From: Enterocloster alcoholdehydrogenati
GTDB lineage: Bacteria; Bacillota; Clostridia; Lachnospirales; Lachnospiraceae
Assembly (NCBI RefSeq): GCF_013282095.1
Contig: NZ_BLTJ01000010.1
Coordinates: 93,417-157,416, forward strand
Direction of reading: 5' to 3'
DNA: 64,000 bases
Shown piece by piece: positions 8,996 to 16,619 of the stretch. Position numbers and translations under genes: made by a program. Position 1 is the stretch's first letter, and every line of letters begins with the position of its first letter. Below the pieces are notes generated by a model, which was given only the letters and a program-made list of their open reading frames with translations, had not been told where the DNA came from and ran no database searches.

Positions 8996-10515
8996 AGGTT
9001 TTCCCTCCTTTTCAGCGCTGCTGTCTCCCGGCTCTTCTCCTTTCCTTTCAGGCCAGGCTCAGGACGCAGGCGTTTTATGCCGCAGCTCTGCTCATAGGCA
9101 TACGCGGCGCGAATCACATCTTTTTCCTTAAAACAGTCTCCGATCAGCTGCAGGCCGATGGGAAGGCCTTTACTGTCTGTACCGCAGGGAACGGTCATGG
9201 CAGGAAGGCCAGCCAGATTTACAGAAACCGTGTAAATATCGCCCAGATACATTTTCAGCGGATCCTGCAGGGAATCCCCAAGTCTGGGAGCCGTATCCGG
9301 GGCTGCCGGCGCCAGAATCAGATCATAGCTGGAAAATGCCCGGTCAAACTCCTTTCGGATGAGAGCCTTGGTACGAAGGGCCTTCAGGTAGTAGGCGTCA
9401 TAGTAACCAGCACTTAACACAAAAGAGCCCAGCATAATCCGGCGCTTTACCTCCGGGCCAAAGCCCTGGGAACGGGTCTGCTTGTACATATCATGAAGAC
9501 CCTCATACCCTTCTGCCCGGAACCCATACTTTACACCGTCAAAACGTGACAGATTGGAGCTGGCCTCTGCGGAAGCGATGACGTAGTAAGCCGGGATGGC
9601 ATAATCCGTCAGCCCCAGATCAAACCATTCCACAACAGCTCCCCTTTCCTTTAAAATATCTGCCGCCTGCAAAACAGCCTCTCTGACCTCTCCGTTTAAC
9701 CCTTCCCCGAAATAACCGGCAGGAATCCCGATCCTCATCCCCTTTGCCTCTCCTGTGAGAGCCGCTGTAAAATCATAGTCCTCCCGCTTCACACACGTAC
9801 TGTCCTTTGGATCGTAGAAGGAAATTGCCTCCAGCAGCGCGGCACAGTCCGCGGTATCCTTCGCCACCGGTCCAACCTGATCTAAAGAAGAGCCATATGC
9901 GATAAGGCCATAACGGGATACGGTACCATAGGTGGGTTTGATGCCTGCGACGCCGCAGAAGGAACTGGGCTGGCGGATAGAACCTCCGGTATCAGAGCCA
10001 AGGGCACAGAAACATTCCTCTGACGCCACAGCCGCACAGGAGCCGCCGGAGGAACCTCCGGGAGCATACTCCGTATTCCAGGGATTTCTTGTGATGCCAA
10101 ACGCCGAGGTCTCAGTGGTGCTCCCCATGGCGAATTCATCCATATTGGTCTTTCCCAGGATCACAGCTCCCGCCCGCTTAAGTCCCAGCACCGCCTCCGC
10201 CGTATAAGTGGGAACAAAATGCTCAAGAATCCGTGAACTGCAGGTAGTTCTCATCCCCTTTGTGCACAGATTATCCTTCACAGCCGCCGGAACGCCGGCC
10301 AAAGGCCCTGTAAGAAGCCCTGCTTCTATCTTTTTCTGTACTTCGGCTGCCTGTTTCATGGCTCCCTCTGCATCCAGGGTCACATAGGCATGGATCCTGT
10401 TTTCGGTGCGGCCAATCTGTTCCAAAACCGCCTCTGTGGCCTGAAGAGAAGTGATCTCCCCGGCTTTTATCTTCCTGCCCAGTTCCAGGGCTGTCAGTTC
10501 TAATATACTGCTCAT
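8992..10515 (-). CDS. gatA: Aspartyl/glutamyl-tRNA amidotransferase subunit A
   Basis: GatA (507 residues) is the amidase-signature subunit that hydrolyses glutamine or asparagine and feeds ammonia to GatB. The Ser-cisSer-Lys triad is visible: the lysine in AAVKDNLCTKG (about residue 80) and the serines in GSDTGGSIRQPSSFCG (about 174-190). GGSSGGSCAAVAS precedes them. The start has a GGAGGAGAAT site upstream. It is 12 bases after gatC and overlaps gatB. The C-terminus is about 20 residues longer than the usual amidase core and is basic. Confidence 0.97.
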   Translation of the reverse strand: MSSILELTALELGRKIKAGEITSLQATEAVLEQIGRTENRIHAYVTLDAEGAMKQAAEVQKKIEAGLLTGPLAGVPAAVKDNLCTKGMRTTCSSRILEHFVPTYTAEAVLGLKRAGAVILGKTNMDEFAMGSTTETSAFGITRNPWNTEYAPGGSSGGSCAAVASEECFCALGSDTGGSIRQPSSFCGVAGIKPTYGTVSRYGLIAYGSSLDQVGPVAKDTADCAALLEAISFYDPKDSTCVKREDYDFTAALTGEAKGMRIGIPAGYFGEGLNGEVREAVLQAADILKERGAVVEWFDLGLTDYAIPAYYVIASAEASSNLSRFDGVKYGFRAEGYEGLHDMYKQTRSQGFGPEVKRRIMLGSFVLSAGYYDAYYLKALRTKALIRKEFDRAFSSYDLILAPAAPDTAPRLGDSLQDPLKMYLGDIYTVSVNLAGLPAMTVPCGTDSKGLPIGLQLIGDCFKEKDVIRAAYAYEQSCGIKRLRPEPGLKGKEKSRETAALKRRENL

Positions 10516-10527
10516 GGGATTCTCCTC

Positions 10528-10821
10528 CTACTCAACTGTCTTTGGCACCTTAAATGCCCCGTCTTTCACCTCAGGCCCATTGGCCAGAATATCCTCTCTG
10601 TCATCTCCATTGATCACAATATCCTCTCTGAACACATTGGAAACAGGAAAAATATGGGACATAGGCTGGACATCTGAGGTGTCCAGTTCATTTAACCGGT
10701 CGATGTATTCAAGCATCCGGCCCATATCCTTTTTGGCAGCCTCCTTTTCCTCCCGGGAAAGCGCAAGCTTTGCCAGAATCCCTACATATTCTATCGTCTC
10801 ATCACTGATTTTCGTTGCCAT
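10528..10821 (-). CDS. gatC: Aspartyl/glutamyl-tRNA amidotransferase subunit C
   Basis: GatC (97 residues) is the small belt-like subunit that holds GatA and GatB together. The product begins MATKISDETIEYVGILAKLA and contains the conserved LNELDTSDVQPMSH stretch and the ANGPEVKDGAFKVPKTVE tail that wraps the partner. ATG at 10821 is preferred over 10860 because GAGGAGA precedes it. It is the second gene of the aspS2 operon, 75 bases after aspS2. Confidence 0.95.
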   Translation of the reverse strand: MATKISDETIEYVGILAKLALSREEKEAAKKDMGRMLEYIDRLNELDTSDVQPMSHIFPVSNVFREDIVINGDDREDILANGPEVKDGAFKVPKTVE

Positions 10822-10896
10822 GGCGGTCTCCTCTCTTTGGGGCAGACGGCCCGGAAGCACTCCGAAACCGTCTTTTATACAGGATGTTCCTTTTTC

Positions 10897-12228
10897 TTAT
10901 GGCTCCAGCCTTGTTACGTCTCTGGGAAACAGAGCAGCCTCCCTTACATTCTGCTCATCCAAAAGCCGCATAGTGAGACGTTCCAGGCCGATCCCAAGGC
11001 CTCCATGAGGCGGCATCCCGTATTTAAAAATCATCAGGTACGACTCTATATCCGCCGGATCCATACCCCTTTTTACAAGCTTATTAAGAATCATTTCATA
11101 ATCGTGAATGCGCTGACCCCCAGTGGTGACCTCCAGTCCCTTAAACAGCAGGTCAAAGCTTAATGTAAATCTGGGATCCCCGGGATCTTCCATTGCGTAG
11201 AAGGGACGCTTTTTAGAAGGATAATGGGTGACAAATACAAAATCACTTCCATATTTCTCCTTAAAATACTGTCCGATCAAAAGCTCCTCCTCCGGCTCCA
11301 GATCATAGGGATTGCGGATCTTCCTGTCATAGGCCTCCGACACCAGTTCCTTTGCCCGGTCAAAACGCACAGCCGGAATCTTTGACACATCGGGAAGAAT
11401 TACATCCAAAAGCTCCAGCTCCTTTTTATAATCCTTTTTAAGGAGAGCCATAATCGCCTGGAGAACTCCCGTTTCCATGGCCATAATGTCCTCAAAACTG
11501 TCGATATAGGCCATTTCAAAATCAAGACTGGTATATTCGTTTAAATGTCTTGTGGTATTGTGCTTCTCTGCCCGGAATACAGGGGCCGTCTCAAACACCC
11601 GGTCAAAGACCCCGGCCATAGCCTGTTTGTAAAACTGGGGACTCTGGCCCAGCTCTGCCCGTTTTCCAAAGTAATCCAGCTTAAAAACATTGGAGCCTCC
11701 CTCTGCCCCTCTGGCAACGATCTTCGGCGTGTGAATCTCCGTAAAGCCCTGACAGAACAGGTATTCCCGAAACCCTCTTACAATGCCCTCCTGGATGCGG
11801 AATCTGGCGCGCTCTCTGATATTCCTTAAGGACACAGGACGCAGAGCCAGCTTCGTTTCCAGAGAAGTATTAAGCTTCCACTTGCTGACAGGCACCGGCA
11901 GAGGCTCTGCGGGCTTTGAGAGAACTTTGATCTCCTTTAACCGGATCTCAAAGCCGTGGGGTGATCTCTCCTCCTTTTTTACGGTTCCAAGAACCTCCAC
12001 TGCGCTTTCCTCCCTCAGTTTGTGAAGTTCAAAGTCCGTAACGCCCGGTTCGTATACGCACTGCACCAGGCCCTGGGCTTTGCGCAGAATCACAAATGCC
12101 ACCTCTCCCATATCCCGGATGCTGTGAACCGCACCGTTTATCCGAATCTCCTCTCCCTCGAATCCGCTCTCTAAGATGTCGTGAATATCAAGTGTGTCCT
12201 TCTTTTTTACGCCGTCAATAAATTCCAT
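10897..12228 (-). CDS. aspS: Aspartyl-tRNA synthetase, archaeal-type, probably non-discriminating
   Basis: A class II aminoacyl-tRNA synthetase of 443 residues. It lacks the large GAD insertion of the roughly 590-residue bacterial enzyme, so it is the archaeal/eukaryal type (often called AspS2). The N-terminal OB fold covers about 15-105. Motif 2 is in FRAEKHNTTRHLNEYTSLD, and motif 3 is GIGLERLTMRLL near the C-terminus. ATG at 12228 follows GGAGAG; the longer frame from 12345 would run into the T-box terminator and is rejected. Co-transcription with gatCAB strongly suggests it charges tRNA-Asn with Asp for transamidation. The normal bacterial AspRS is presumably elsewhere. Confidence 0.93.
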   Translation of the reverse strand: MEFIDGVKKKDTLDIHDILESGFEGEEIRINGAVHSIRDMGEVAFVILRKAQGLVQCVYEPGVTDFELHKLREESAVEVLGTVKKEERSPHGFEIRLKEIKVLSKPAEPLPVPVSKWKLNTSLETKLALRPVSLRNIRERARFRIQEGIVRGFREYLFCQGFTEIHTPKIVARGAEGGSNVFKLDYFGKRAELGQSPQFYKQAMAGVFDRVFETAPVFRAEKHNTTRHLNEYTSLDFEMAYIDSFEDIMAMETGVLQAIMALLKKDYKKELELLDVILPDVSKIPAVRFDRAKELVSEAYDRKIRNPYDLEPEEELLIGQYFKEKYGSDFVFVTHYPSKKRPFYAMEDPGDPRFTLSFDLLFKGLEVTTGGQRIHDYEMILNKLVKRGMDPADIESYLMIFKYGMPPHGGLGIGLERLTMRLLDEQNVREAALFPRDVTRLEP

Positions 12229-12648
12229 CCTGAACTCTCCTTCCGTTTTGACCGGGTTCCGGAAAGCGGGCCGGGCCAGATACGTTCCTGGCGTATCTGG
12301 TGTCCGGATTACTGCCTGAAAATAAAAAATCCCGCCCCGGAACACATTTCAGTATTCCGGGACGGGACATCTTCTTTAGATCCCGCGGTACCACCCGCAT
12401 TGAGCCATCAGGCATACGCCCTGAAAAGCTCCTCTCTGTGCATATAACGTATGCCACGGATATACCTACTGCCAGATACAGCCAGTAGAAAAACCAGGAT
12501 CCTTCTGCCAGCCTCTTCTGCTTCAATATATCAGCTCCGGAGTGTTCCCTTCGCCCAGTCCTGCGCGGCGGCGCTCTCAGTCGGTGACGCCCCCTTCCTG
12601 TTGCATTTCTCAGGCAAGAGTCTCCTTCATTGCTTTTGAATTTTTATG
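12229..12648 (-). promoter_or_regulatory. T-box riboswitch leader of aspS2-gatCAB
   Basis: On the minus strand the leader carries the invariant T-box GGGTGGTACCGCGG (12383-12396). A terminator follows in which GTCCCGGAATAC pairs with GTGTTCCGGGGC, then TTTTTT (12326-12370). An uncharged tRNA pairing at the specifier codon and at UGGU would favour the antiterminator and switch the operon on. At the 3' side of Stem I the RNA reads GGGAACACTCC, where CTCC can close on an upstream GGAG. The AAC at 12544-12546 is then the best specifier candidate (Asn), with an overlapping GAA (Glu) one base 5'. The T-box call is firm; the specifier is inference. Confidence 0.9.
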
Positions 12649-12654
12649 GAATAT

Positions 12655-12683
12655 AAAATAGTACAGGAAAAAGGGAATGTCAA
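12655..12683 (-). promoter_or_regulatory. Promoter of the aspS2-gatCAB operon
   Basis: On the minus strand TTGACA (12678-12683) and TATTTT (12655-12660) have 17 bases between them. The implied start near 12648 fits the 5' end of the T-box leader. Confidence 0.75.
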
Positions 12684-12920
12684 GACCCTTTTTTATTTTT
12701 TATGTTTTTTTCCGGAGACAGCGAAATCCGGACAGCGAAAAGACCGGTCGGGGAACCGGTCTTTTCAGGAGAAGGTATTTCGTTTCTTATGGGGTGTAGC
12801 AAAAACTATATAATGTATTGGGGGGGGGGTACGTCTATTATAATATCATACAGCCCCCAAAAAGTGTGCACAAACTTTAAAAAATGTATTTTTTCTTTTT
12901 ATGCATTTTTACAGTATCTT
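12661..12920. other. Intergenic region with a symmetric terminator and a ten-G tract
   Basis: No gene seen. It holds a perfect 11-base hairpin AAAAGACCGGT / ACCGGTCTTTT (12738-12765) that can terminate in either direction; it probably ends CBS-gene transcription before the aspS2 promoter. A run of ten G (12820-12829) lies nearby, with a CCCCC run 25 bases further on. An A/T-rich AAAAAATGTATTTTTT hairpin follows the CBS-gene stop codon. Confidence 0.6.
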
Positions 12921-13430
12921 TCAGACAAGCGCCTCTTTCTCTGATTGAAAGGCTACAACAGAAGCCACGTTTCGCATTTTATCCTCTGTATGGCCCTGTC
13001 CGCAGCAGGCTTTGACGTCCTTCTCTGCCTGAAGTCCCTTATTGTAGAAGTACTGGATAATATCCTTCCGCGTGATGATGCCGATAAAGCATTTCTGATC
13101 GTCCAATACAGGTACAAAATTCTGGTTCAGCGCCTTCCCGATCAGATCCTCCATATCTGCCCCTGCCTTTACAGGGCGGTTATCCAGCCGACGGTGAATG
13201 GCAGTGATGGGTATCTTCTCCGCACCCTTTAAATCAAGATGGTACTGGTTCTTGATGCCCCAGAGCAGATCCCCTTCCGTGAGTGTTCCTATGTACCGTC
13301 CTGTCCTGCTGATGATGGGGATCGCCGCATACTGATGGTGCTCCATTTTCTCCAGAGCCTGACGGAGGGTGTCGTCCTCATTGATGTAGGCCACCTCACT
13401 CTTTGGAGTCAGGAAAAATAATATGTTCAT
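12921..13430 (-). CDS. CBS-domain-pair protein
   Basis: A 169-residue cytoplasmic protein made almost entirely of two CBS motifs: residues about 8-60 (VAYINEDDTLRQALEKMEHH ... RYIGTLTEGDLL) and about 75-130 (NRPVKAGADMEDLIGKALNQ ... CFIGIITRKDIIQYF). Such stand-alone pairs usually bind adenine nucleotides, c-di-AMP or SAM and act as energy or ligand sensors. No effector domain is attached. The start follows GGAGTGAAAAG. The tail has a CCGQGH cluster of unknown meaning. No obvious operon partner; ligand and target unknown. Confidence 0.85.
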   Translation of the reverse strand: MNILFFLTPKSEVAYINEDDTLRQALEKMEHHQYAAIPIISRTGRYIGTLTEGDLLWGIKNQYHLDLKGAEKIPITAIHRRLDNRPVKAGADMEDLIGKALNQNFVPVLDDQKCFIGIITRKDIIQYFYNKGLQAEKDVKACCGQGHTEDKMRNVASVVAFQSEKEALV

Positions 13431-13556
13431 CTTTTCACTCCTCTTCCATATCGTTATTTTTATTATACTACAATGGTCTGAATGGGGTATGAATAATTTC
13501 TTAAATTTTGTGAAATTTATTCAGGCGGGAGAGAAAATGCTTCCGTAAACGGCGAA

Positions 13557-13590
13557 ATCCCCATCCGGCTCTCACTTCCCGGACGGGGAT
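13557..13590 (-). terminator. Terminator after spoIIQ
   Basis: Twelve-base arms ATCCCCATCCGG / CCGGACGGGGAT (one mismatch) lie eight bases after the spoIIQ stop. The following T tract on the minus strand is short (TTTC), so efficiency is uncertain. Confidence 0.6.
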
Positions 13591-13597
13591 CTTCTTT

Positions 13598-14371
13598 CTA
13601 CTCCATATGATCCAGCGGATCGATGGCTTTTCCCTGATGGCGCAGTTCAAAAAACAGATTGACGCCTTCCACAGAATAATATTTGGTGGGCTCGGCTACA
13701 TAGCCTAAGGTCTGTCCCCCCTGTAAATACTCTCCCTCTGCGGCGGAGATCTCCTTGAGCTGGCCTATCATAGCGGTATACTCATTTCCAAGATCCAGCA
13801 TCACATAATTTCCAATCTCATCATTTACCCCTACCTCGGTAACTCTGGCATTGGCCGGAGCGGCTACGGGAGCGCTGACATCCGACTGGATCACTATGCC
13901 GGGGTTGCACTTGTACTGATCCAGCGTAGGAAAATAAATGGTCTGATCCATGCTGTAATCCAAAACCACATTTCCTCGGACAGGCCAGGTCATGGAGCTG
14001 GAATCCGTGAAATTTAAAGCCAGCGCCTGGGCAGCTTCCTTTCCGGCCCCTGCTTCTGTTGCGGGATCAGCTGTGTCTGCCTCCGCCGCCAGATCATTTC
14101 CCTGGTTTCTGTTTTCTGCCAGAGCGGCCTTTGTGGACTGCTCTGTTTCGTTTGCCATTTGTGCATCGCTGGCCCCCGCTGTCTGGGGCGCTTCCCCCTG
14201 ACCCTCTGCCAGCTGTTGTTCCCCTGCCATGTTGAGGAACGGATCCGGAGTGCTGTCTTTCCCCTTCTGAATGGTCATGATCCCTGCCGCAGCTACCATA
14301 GTCAGCAGTCCCAGCACCAGCATAACGAGAAACAGCTTATCCTTGAGCATCTGATTCACTTTCTCTTTCAT
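13598..14371 (-). CDS. spoIIQ: SpoIIQ-like stage II sporulation protein with degenerate LytM domain
   Basis: A 257-residue protein with one N-terminal membrane segment (about 13-32), a Gln/Ala/Glu-rich linker and an M23/LytM domain (about 125-257). SpoIIQ sits in the forespore membrane and pairs with SpoIIIAH to link forespore and mother cell. Its place directly after spoIID supports the call. The M23 zinc site appears lost: the HxxxD region reads CNPGIVI, and the HxH position reads NLFFEL. It is therefore probably structural and not a peptidase, as I recall for Bacillus SpoIIQ. The alternative is a generic inactive M23 protein. Confidence 0.8.
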   Translation of the reverse strand: MKEKVNQMLKDKLFLVMLVLGLLTMVAAAGIMTIQKGKDSTPDPFLNMAGEQQLAEGQGEAPQTAGASDAQMANETEQSTKAALAENRNQGNDLAAEADTADPATEAGAGKEAAQALALNFTDSSSMTWPVRGNVVLDYSMDQTIYFPTLDQYKCNPGIVIQSDVSAPVAAPANARVTEVGVNDEIGNYVMLDLGNEYTAMIGQLKEISAAEGEYLQGGQTLGYVAEPTKYYSVEGVNLFFELRHQGKAIDPLDHME

Positions 14372-14412
14372 CTTTTATCACCTCGGTAGTATTCTTACCG
14401 GATTCAGATGAC

Positions 14413-15399
14413 TTATTCAGAAGAAAATGAAATACCTGCGTAAAAATATTCCAGGATTTCCTCCGCCGTCCACCCTTCCCTGCCTTTGGCATCTGCTTCT
14501 GCCTGGCTCATTCCCCAGCCGTGCCCCCTGCCTTTTGTGGTAATGCGCATATCATTTCCAGATCCTTCCATAAAAAAACAGGCGGATGGCAGCCCAAAGG
14601 CCTGACGAACTTCTTCTCCGTCAAACAGATATCCCCCAATCTGAAGTTCTGTTACATAGCCGGCGCTGTCCCTTGAAACAATCTGCACCTGATCTGGAAA
14701 CGCCTCAGCCGGGACAGACCGCGCAGAGCCGTCCTCCGATGGGATGGAACTGACCAGAGAAGCCGCCTGCTCCGGCGTCACTGTAAACTCCTGGGTAAAA
14801 TCCTGCACCTTAGGATCTTCCGGGCAGGAAGCGGATATCAGATAGGGATGCTCCCCGTCTCCCGGCCTGGTGGCTCCGGCCGTCACAGACGTAAATAATG
14901 GATCGATATACTGACCGTCCCATATGAGGGTAATGCCCTCCGTTTCCTGAACCGCTTCCTCAAACCGGCGGTAATAAGAGGGGAAAAGGTCGGTTCCCCA
15001 AAGGGTTTTCAGACGGTTTTCCCCAGACACCTCCAGGTTAAGGGCCGATTCCGCAATCTCCCCGGACGTTCCCGCTGTTTCCATCTGACGGCGGATATAA
15101 GTACGGGCCAGAATAGCCTGGGCTTTTAAGGCTTCTTTGTGATAATCCGGCGGGATCTGACAGGCGATCACACTGGGAAGATAGGTTTCCAGCTCTACCC
15201 ATTCCTTCTGGCCGCTTCCCCTATCCAGACGAATACGGGGGGCAGTCTGGGATTCTTTGTTCGTCTGGACGGAATAACCGGGCGCAGGAGCTGTGCGGCC
15301 CATATCTTCCTGTCGGAAAAGGGTTCCCCTAAAAAAGAGGGGAATGATATAGGGGATAAGAAGGCCGGAAGAAACGGCCAGAAGAATTCGCTTGTCCAT
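14413..15399 (-). CDS. spoIID: Stage II sporulation protein D, peptidoglycan lytic transglycosylase
   Basis: SpoIID (328 residues) degrades septal peptidoglycan in the mother cell during engulfment, with SpoIIM and SpoIIP. A membrane anchor (residues 4-24) is followed by the SpoIID/LytB domain: VELETYLPSVIACQIPPDYH with the family's catalytic Glu/Asp region, ALKAQAILARTYIRRQ, and the C-terminal GRGHGWGMSQAEADAKGREG signature. The start has AGGAGAGATCCC upstream. A sigma-E-type promoter lies about 90 bases upstream. spoIIQ follows after 41 bases. Confidence 0.93.
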   Translation of the reverse strand: MDKRILLAVSSGLLIPYIIPLFFRGTLFRQEDMGRTAPAPGYSVQTNKESQTAPRIRLDRGSGQKEWVELETYLPSVIACQIPPDYHKEALKAQAILARTYIRRQMETAGTSGEIAESALNLEVSGENRLKTLWGTDLFPSYYRRFEEAVQETEGITLIWDGQYIDPLFTSVTAGATRPGDGEHPYLISASCPEDPKVQDFTQEFTVTPEQAASLVSSIPSEDGSARSVPAEAFPDQVQIVSRDSAGYVTELQIGGYLFDGEEVRQAFGLPSACFFMEGSGNDMRITTKGRGHGWGMSQAEADAKGREGWTAEEILEYFYAGISFSSE

Positions 15400-15489
15400 G
15401 GGATCTCTCCTTTATTCCCGCGGGCAGCGAACCAGGCGGTCAGACCTGTATCTGTATCCGGCGGCTGCTCCCTGTCCCGCTGATGGTAC

Positions 15490-15516
15490 AGTATATGGAG
15501 CTTTCCTCCGGGTTAT
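15490..15516 (-). promoter_or_regulatory. Sigma-E-type promoter of spoIID
   Basis: On the minus strand ATA (15514-15516), 16 bases, then CATATACT (15490-15497) match the Bacillus sigma-E pattern ATA-N16-CATAnnnT. In Bacillus, spoIID belongs to the sigma-E regulon, so the biological context fits. Confidence 0.65.
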
Positions 15517-15536
15517 GTTTCCCTCCTGCCTCCGAA

Positions 15537-16577
15537 TCAGCCGATATATGCCTGGAGCAGGCGGAACGTATTGCAGACACCGTCCTTATGGCTGCGCTCG
15601 TAGCCATGGGAGGCGTACACGCCGGGACCAATCAGGGCATGACGGATATCATGGCCGGAACGCAGGGTGGTTTCCACATCGGAGCCGTAGTGTGGATATA
15701 CATCCACCGCATAGCCAATCCCATGTTCCCCTGCAAGCTCCACCAGCCGGCAGACAATATCGTAATTATAAGGCCCTCCGCTGTCCTTGGCGCAGATTGA
15801 TACCTCATGCTCCGTACACGTCAGCCCATCTCCTACGCATCCCATATCCACAGACCACGCCTCGGTCACACCCTCCGGCACCGAAGCAGAACCGCCGTGA
15901 CCTACCTCCTCATAAATGGTAAAATGAGCGTATACATGGCGCTCAGGAACGACCTTCTCCTCCTTCAGATATTTACCATAGGCCAGAAGGATGGCTGCAG
16001 AAAGCTTATCATCCAAAAAGCGGCTCTTAATATATCCAGAGGCCGTTACACGGGTTCTGGGTTCAAAACACACATAATCTCCGGGCATGATCCCCAGCTT
16101 TATGGTATCCTCTTTTGTCTTTACACATTCATCCACCAGCACCTCTACCGTATCCCAGCTGCGTTCTGTCCTGTCATACTCCCCGTTTACATGGACGGAC
16201 GCATTCACCAGCTGGCACACTCCCTCGTAAACGGCGCCTCCCTTTGTGATAATACGCACGTTCTCCGCCTCTGCGTTGGCCGGTTTCATGCCTCCGATAT
16301 TGGTCAGCTTAAGACGGCCGTTTCCCTTGATCTCAGTCACCATGCCGCCCAAGGTGTCACAGTGGGCTTCCAGAAGAATCCCGTTTTTGTCGTCCCTGCC
16401 TCCGAAATCAGCGATCACACCGCCTTTTACGGTACGGCGGGCGGGAATACCAAGGGCGGCAAATTCCCGAAGCAGGTACTCTGTTACGCTGCGGCCATAG
16501 CCTGACGGGCTGTCAATGGCAAGAAGCTTTTTTGCCTGCTCTACTGCATAGTCTGTATAATGATTATAGTCTGTCAT
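15537..16577 (-). CDS. M42-family metallo-aminopeptidase
   Basis: A 346-residue M42 (endoglucanase/glutamyl-aminopeptidase family) enzyme that trims N-terminal residues from peptides and forms large cytosolic assemblies. Metal ligands can be placed at His72 and Asp74 (LLEAHCDTLGG), in RFLDDKLSAA, in IYEEVGHGGSA with the catalytic Glu pair, in SVDMGCVGDG, and at the terminal YASHGYERSH. Full length for the family. It is 42 bases after a second peptidase gene on the same strand; the two probably form a peptide-salvage unit. Confidence 0.9.
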   Translation of the reverse strand: MTDYNHYTDYAVEQAKKLLAIDSPSGYGRSVTEYLLREFAALGIPARRTVKGGVIADFGGRDDKNGILLEAHCDTLGGMVTEIKGNGRLKLTNIGGMKPANAEAENVRIITKGGAVYEGVCQLVNASVHVNGEYDRTERSWDTVEVLVDECVKTKEDTIKLGIMPGDYVCFEPRTRVTASGYIKSRFLDDKLSAAILLAYGKYLKEEKVVPERHVYAHFTIYEEVGHGGSASVPEGVTEAWSVDMGCVGDGLTCTEHEVSICAKDSGGPYNYDIVCRLVELAGEHGIGYAVDVYPHYGSDVETTLRSGHDIRHALIGPGVYASHGYERSHKDGVCNTFRLLQAYIG

Positions 16578-16619
16578 GTTGGGATCCTCTTTTCTGATGA
16601 TTTTATAAAAACGGCTTCC

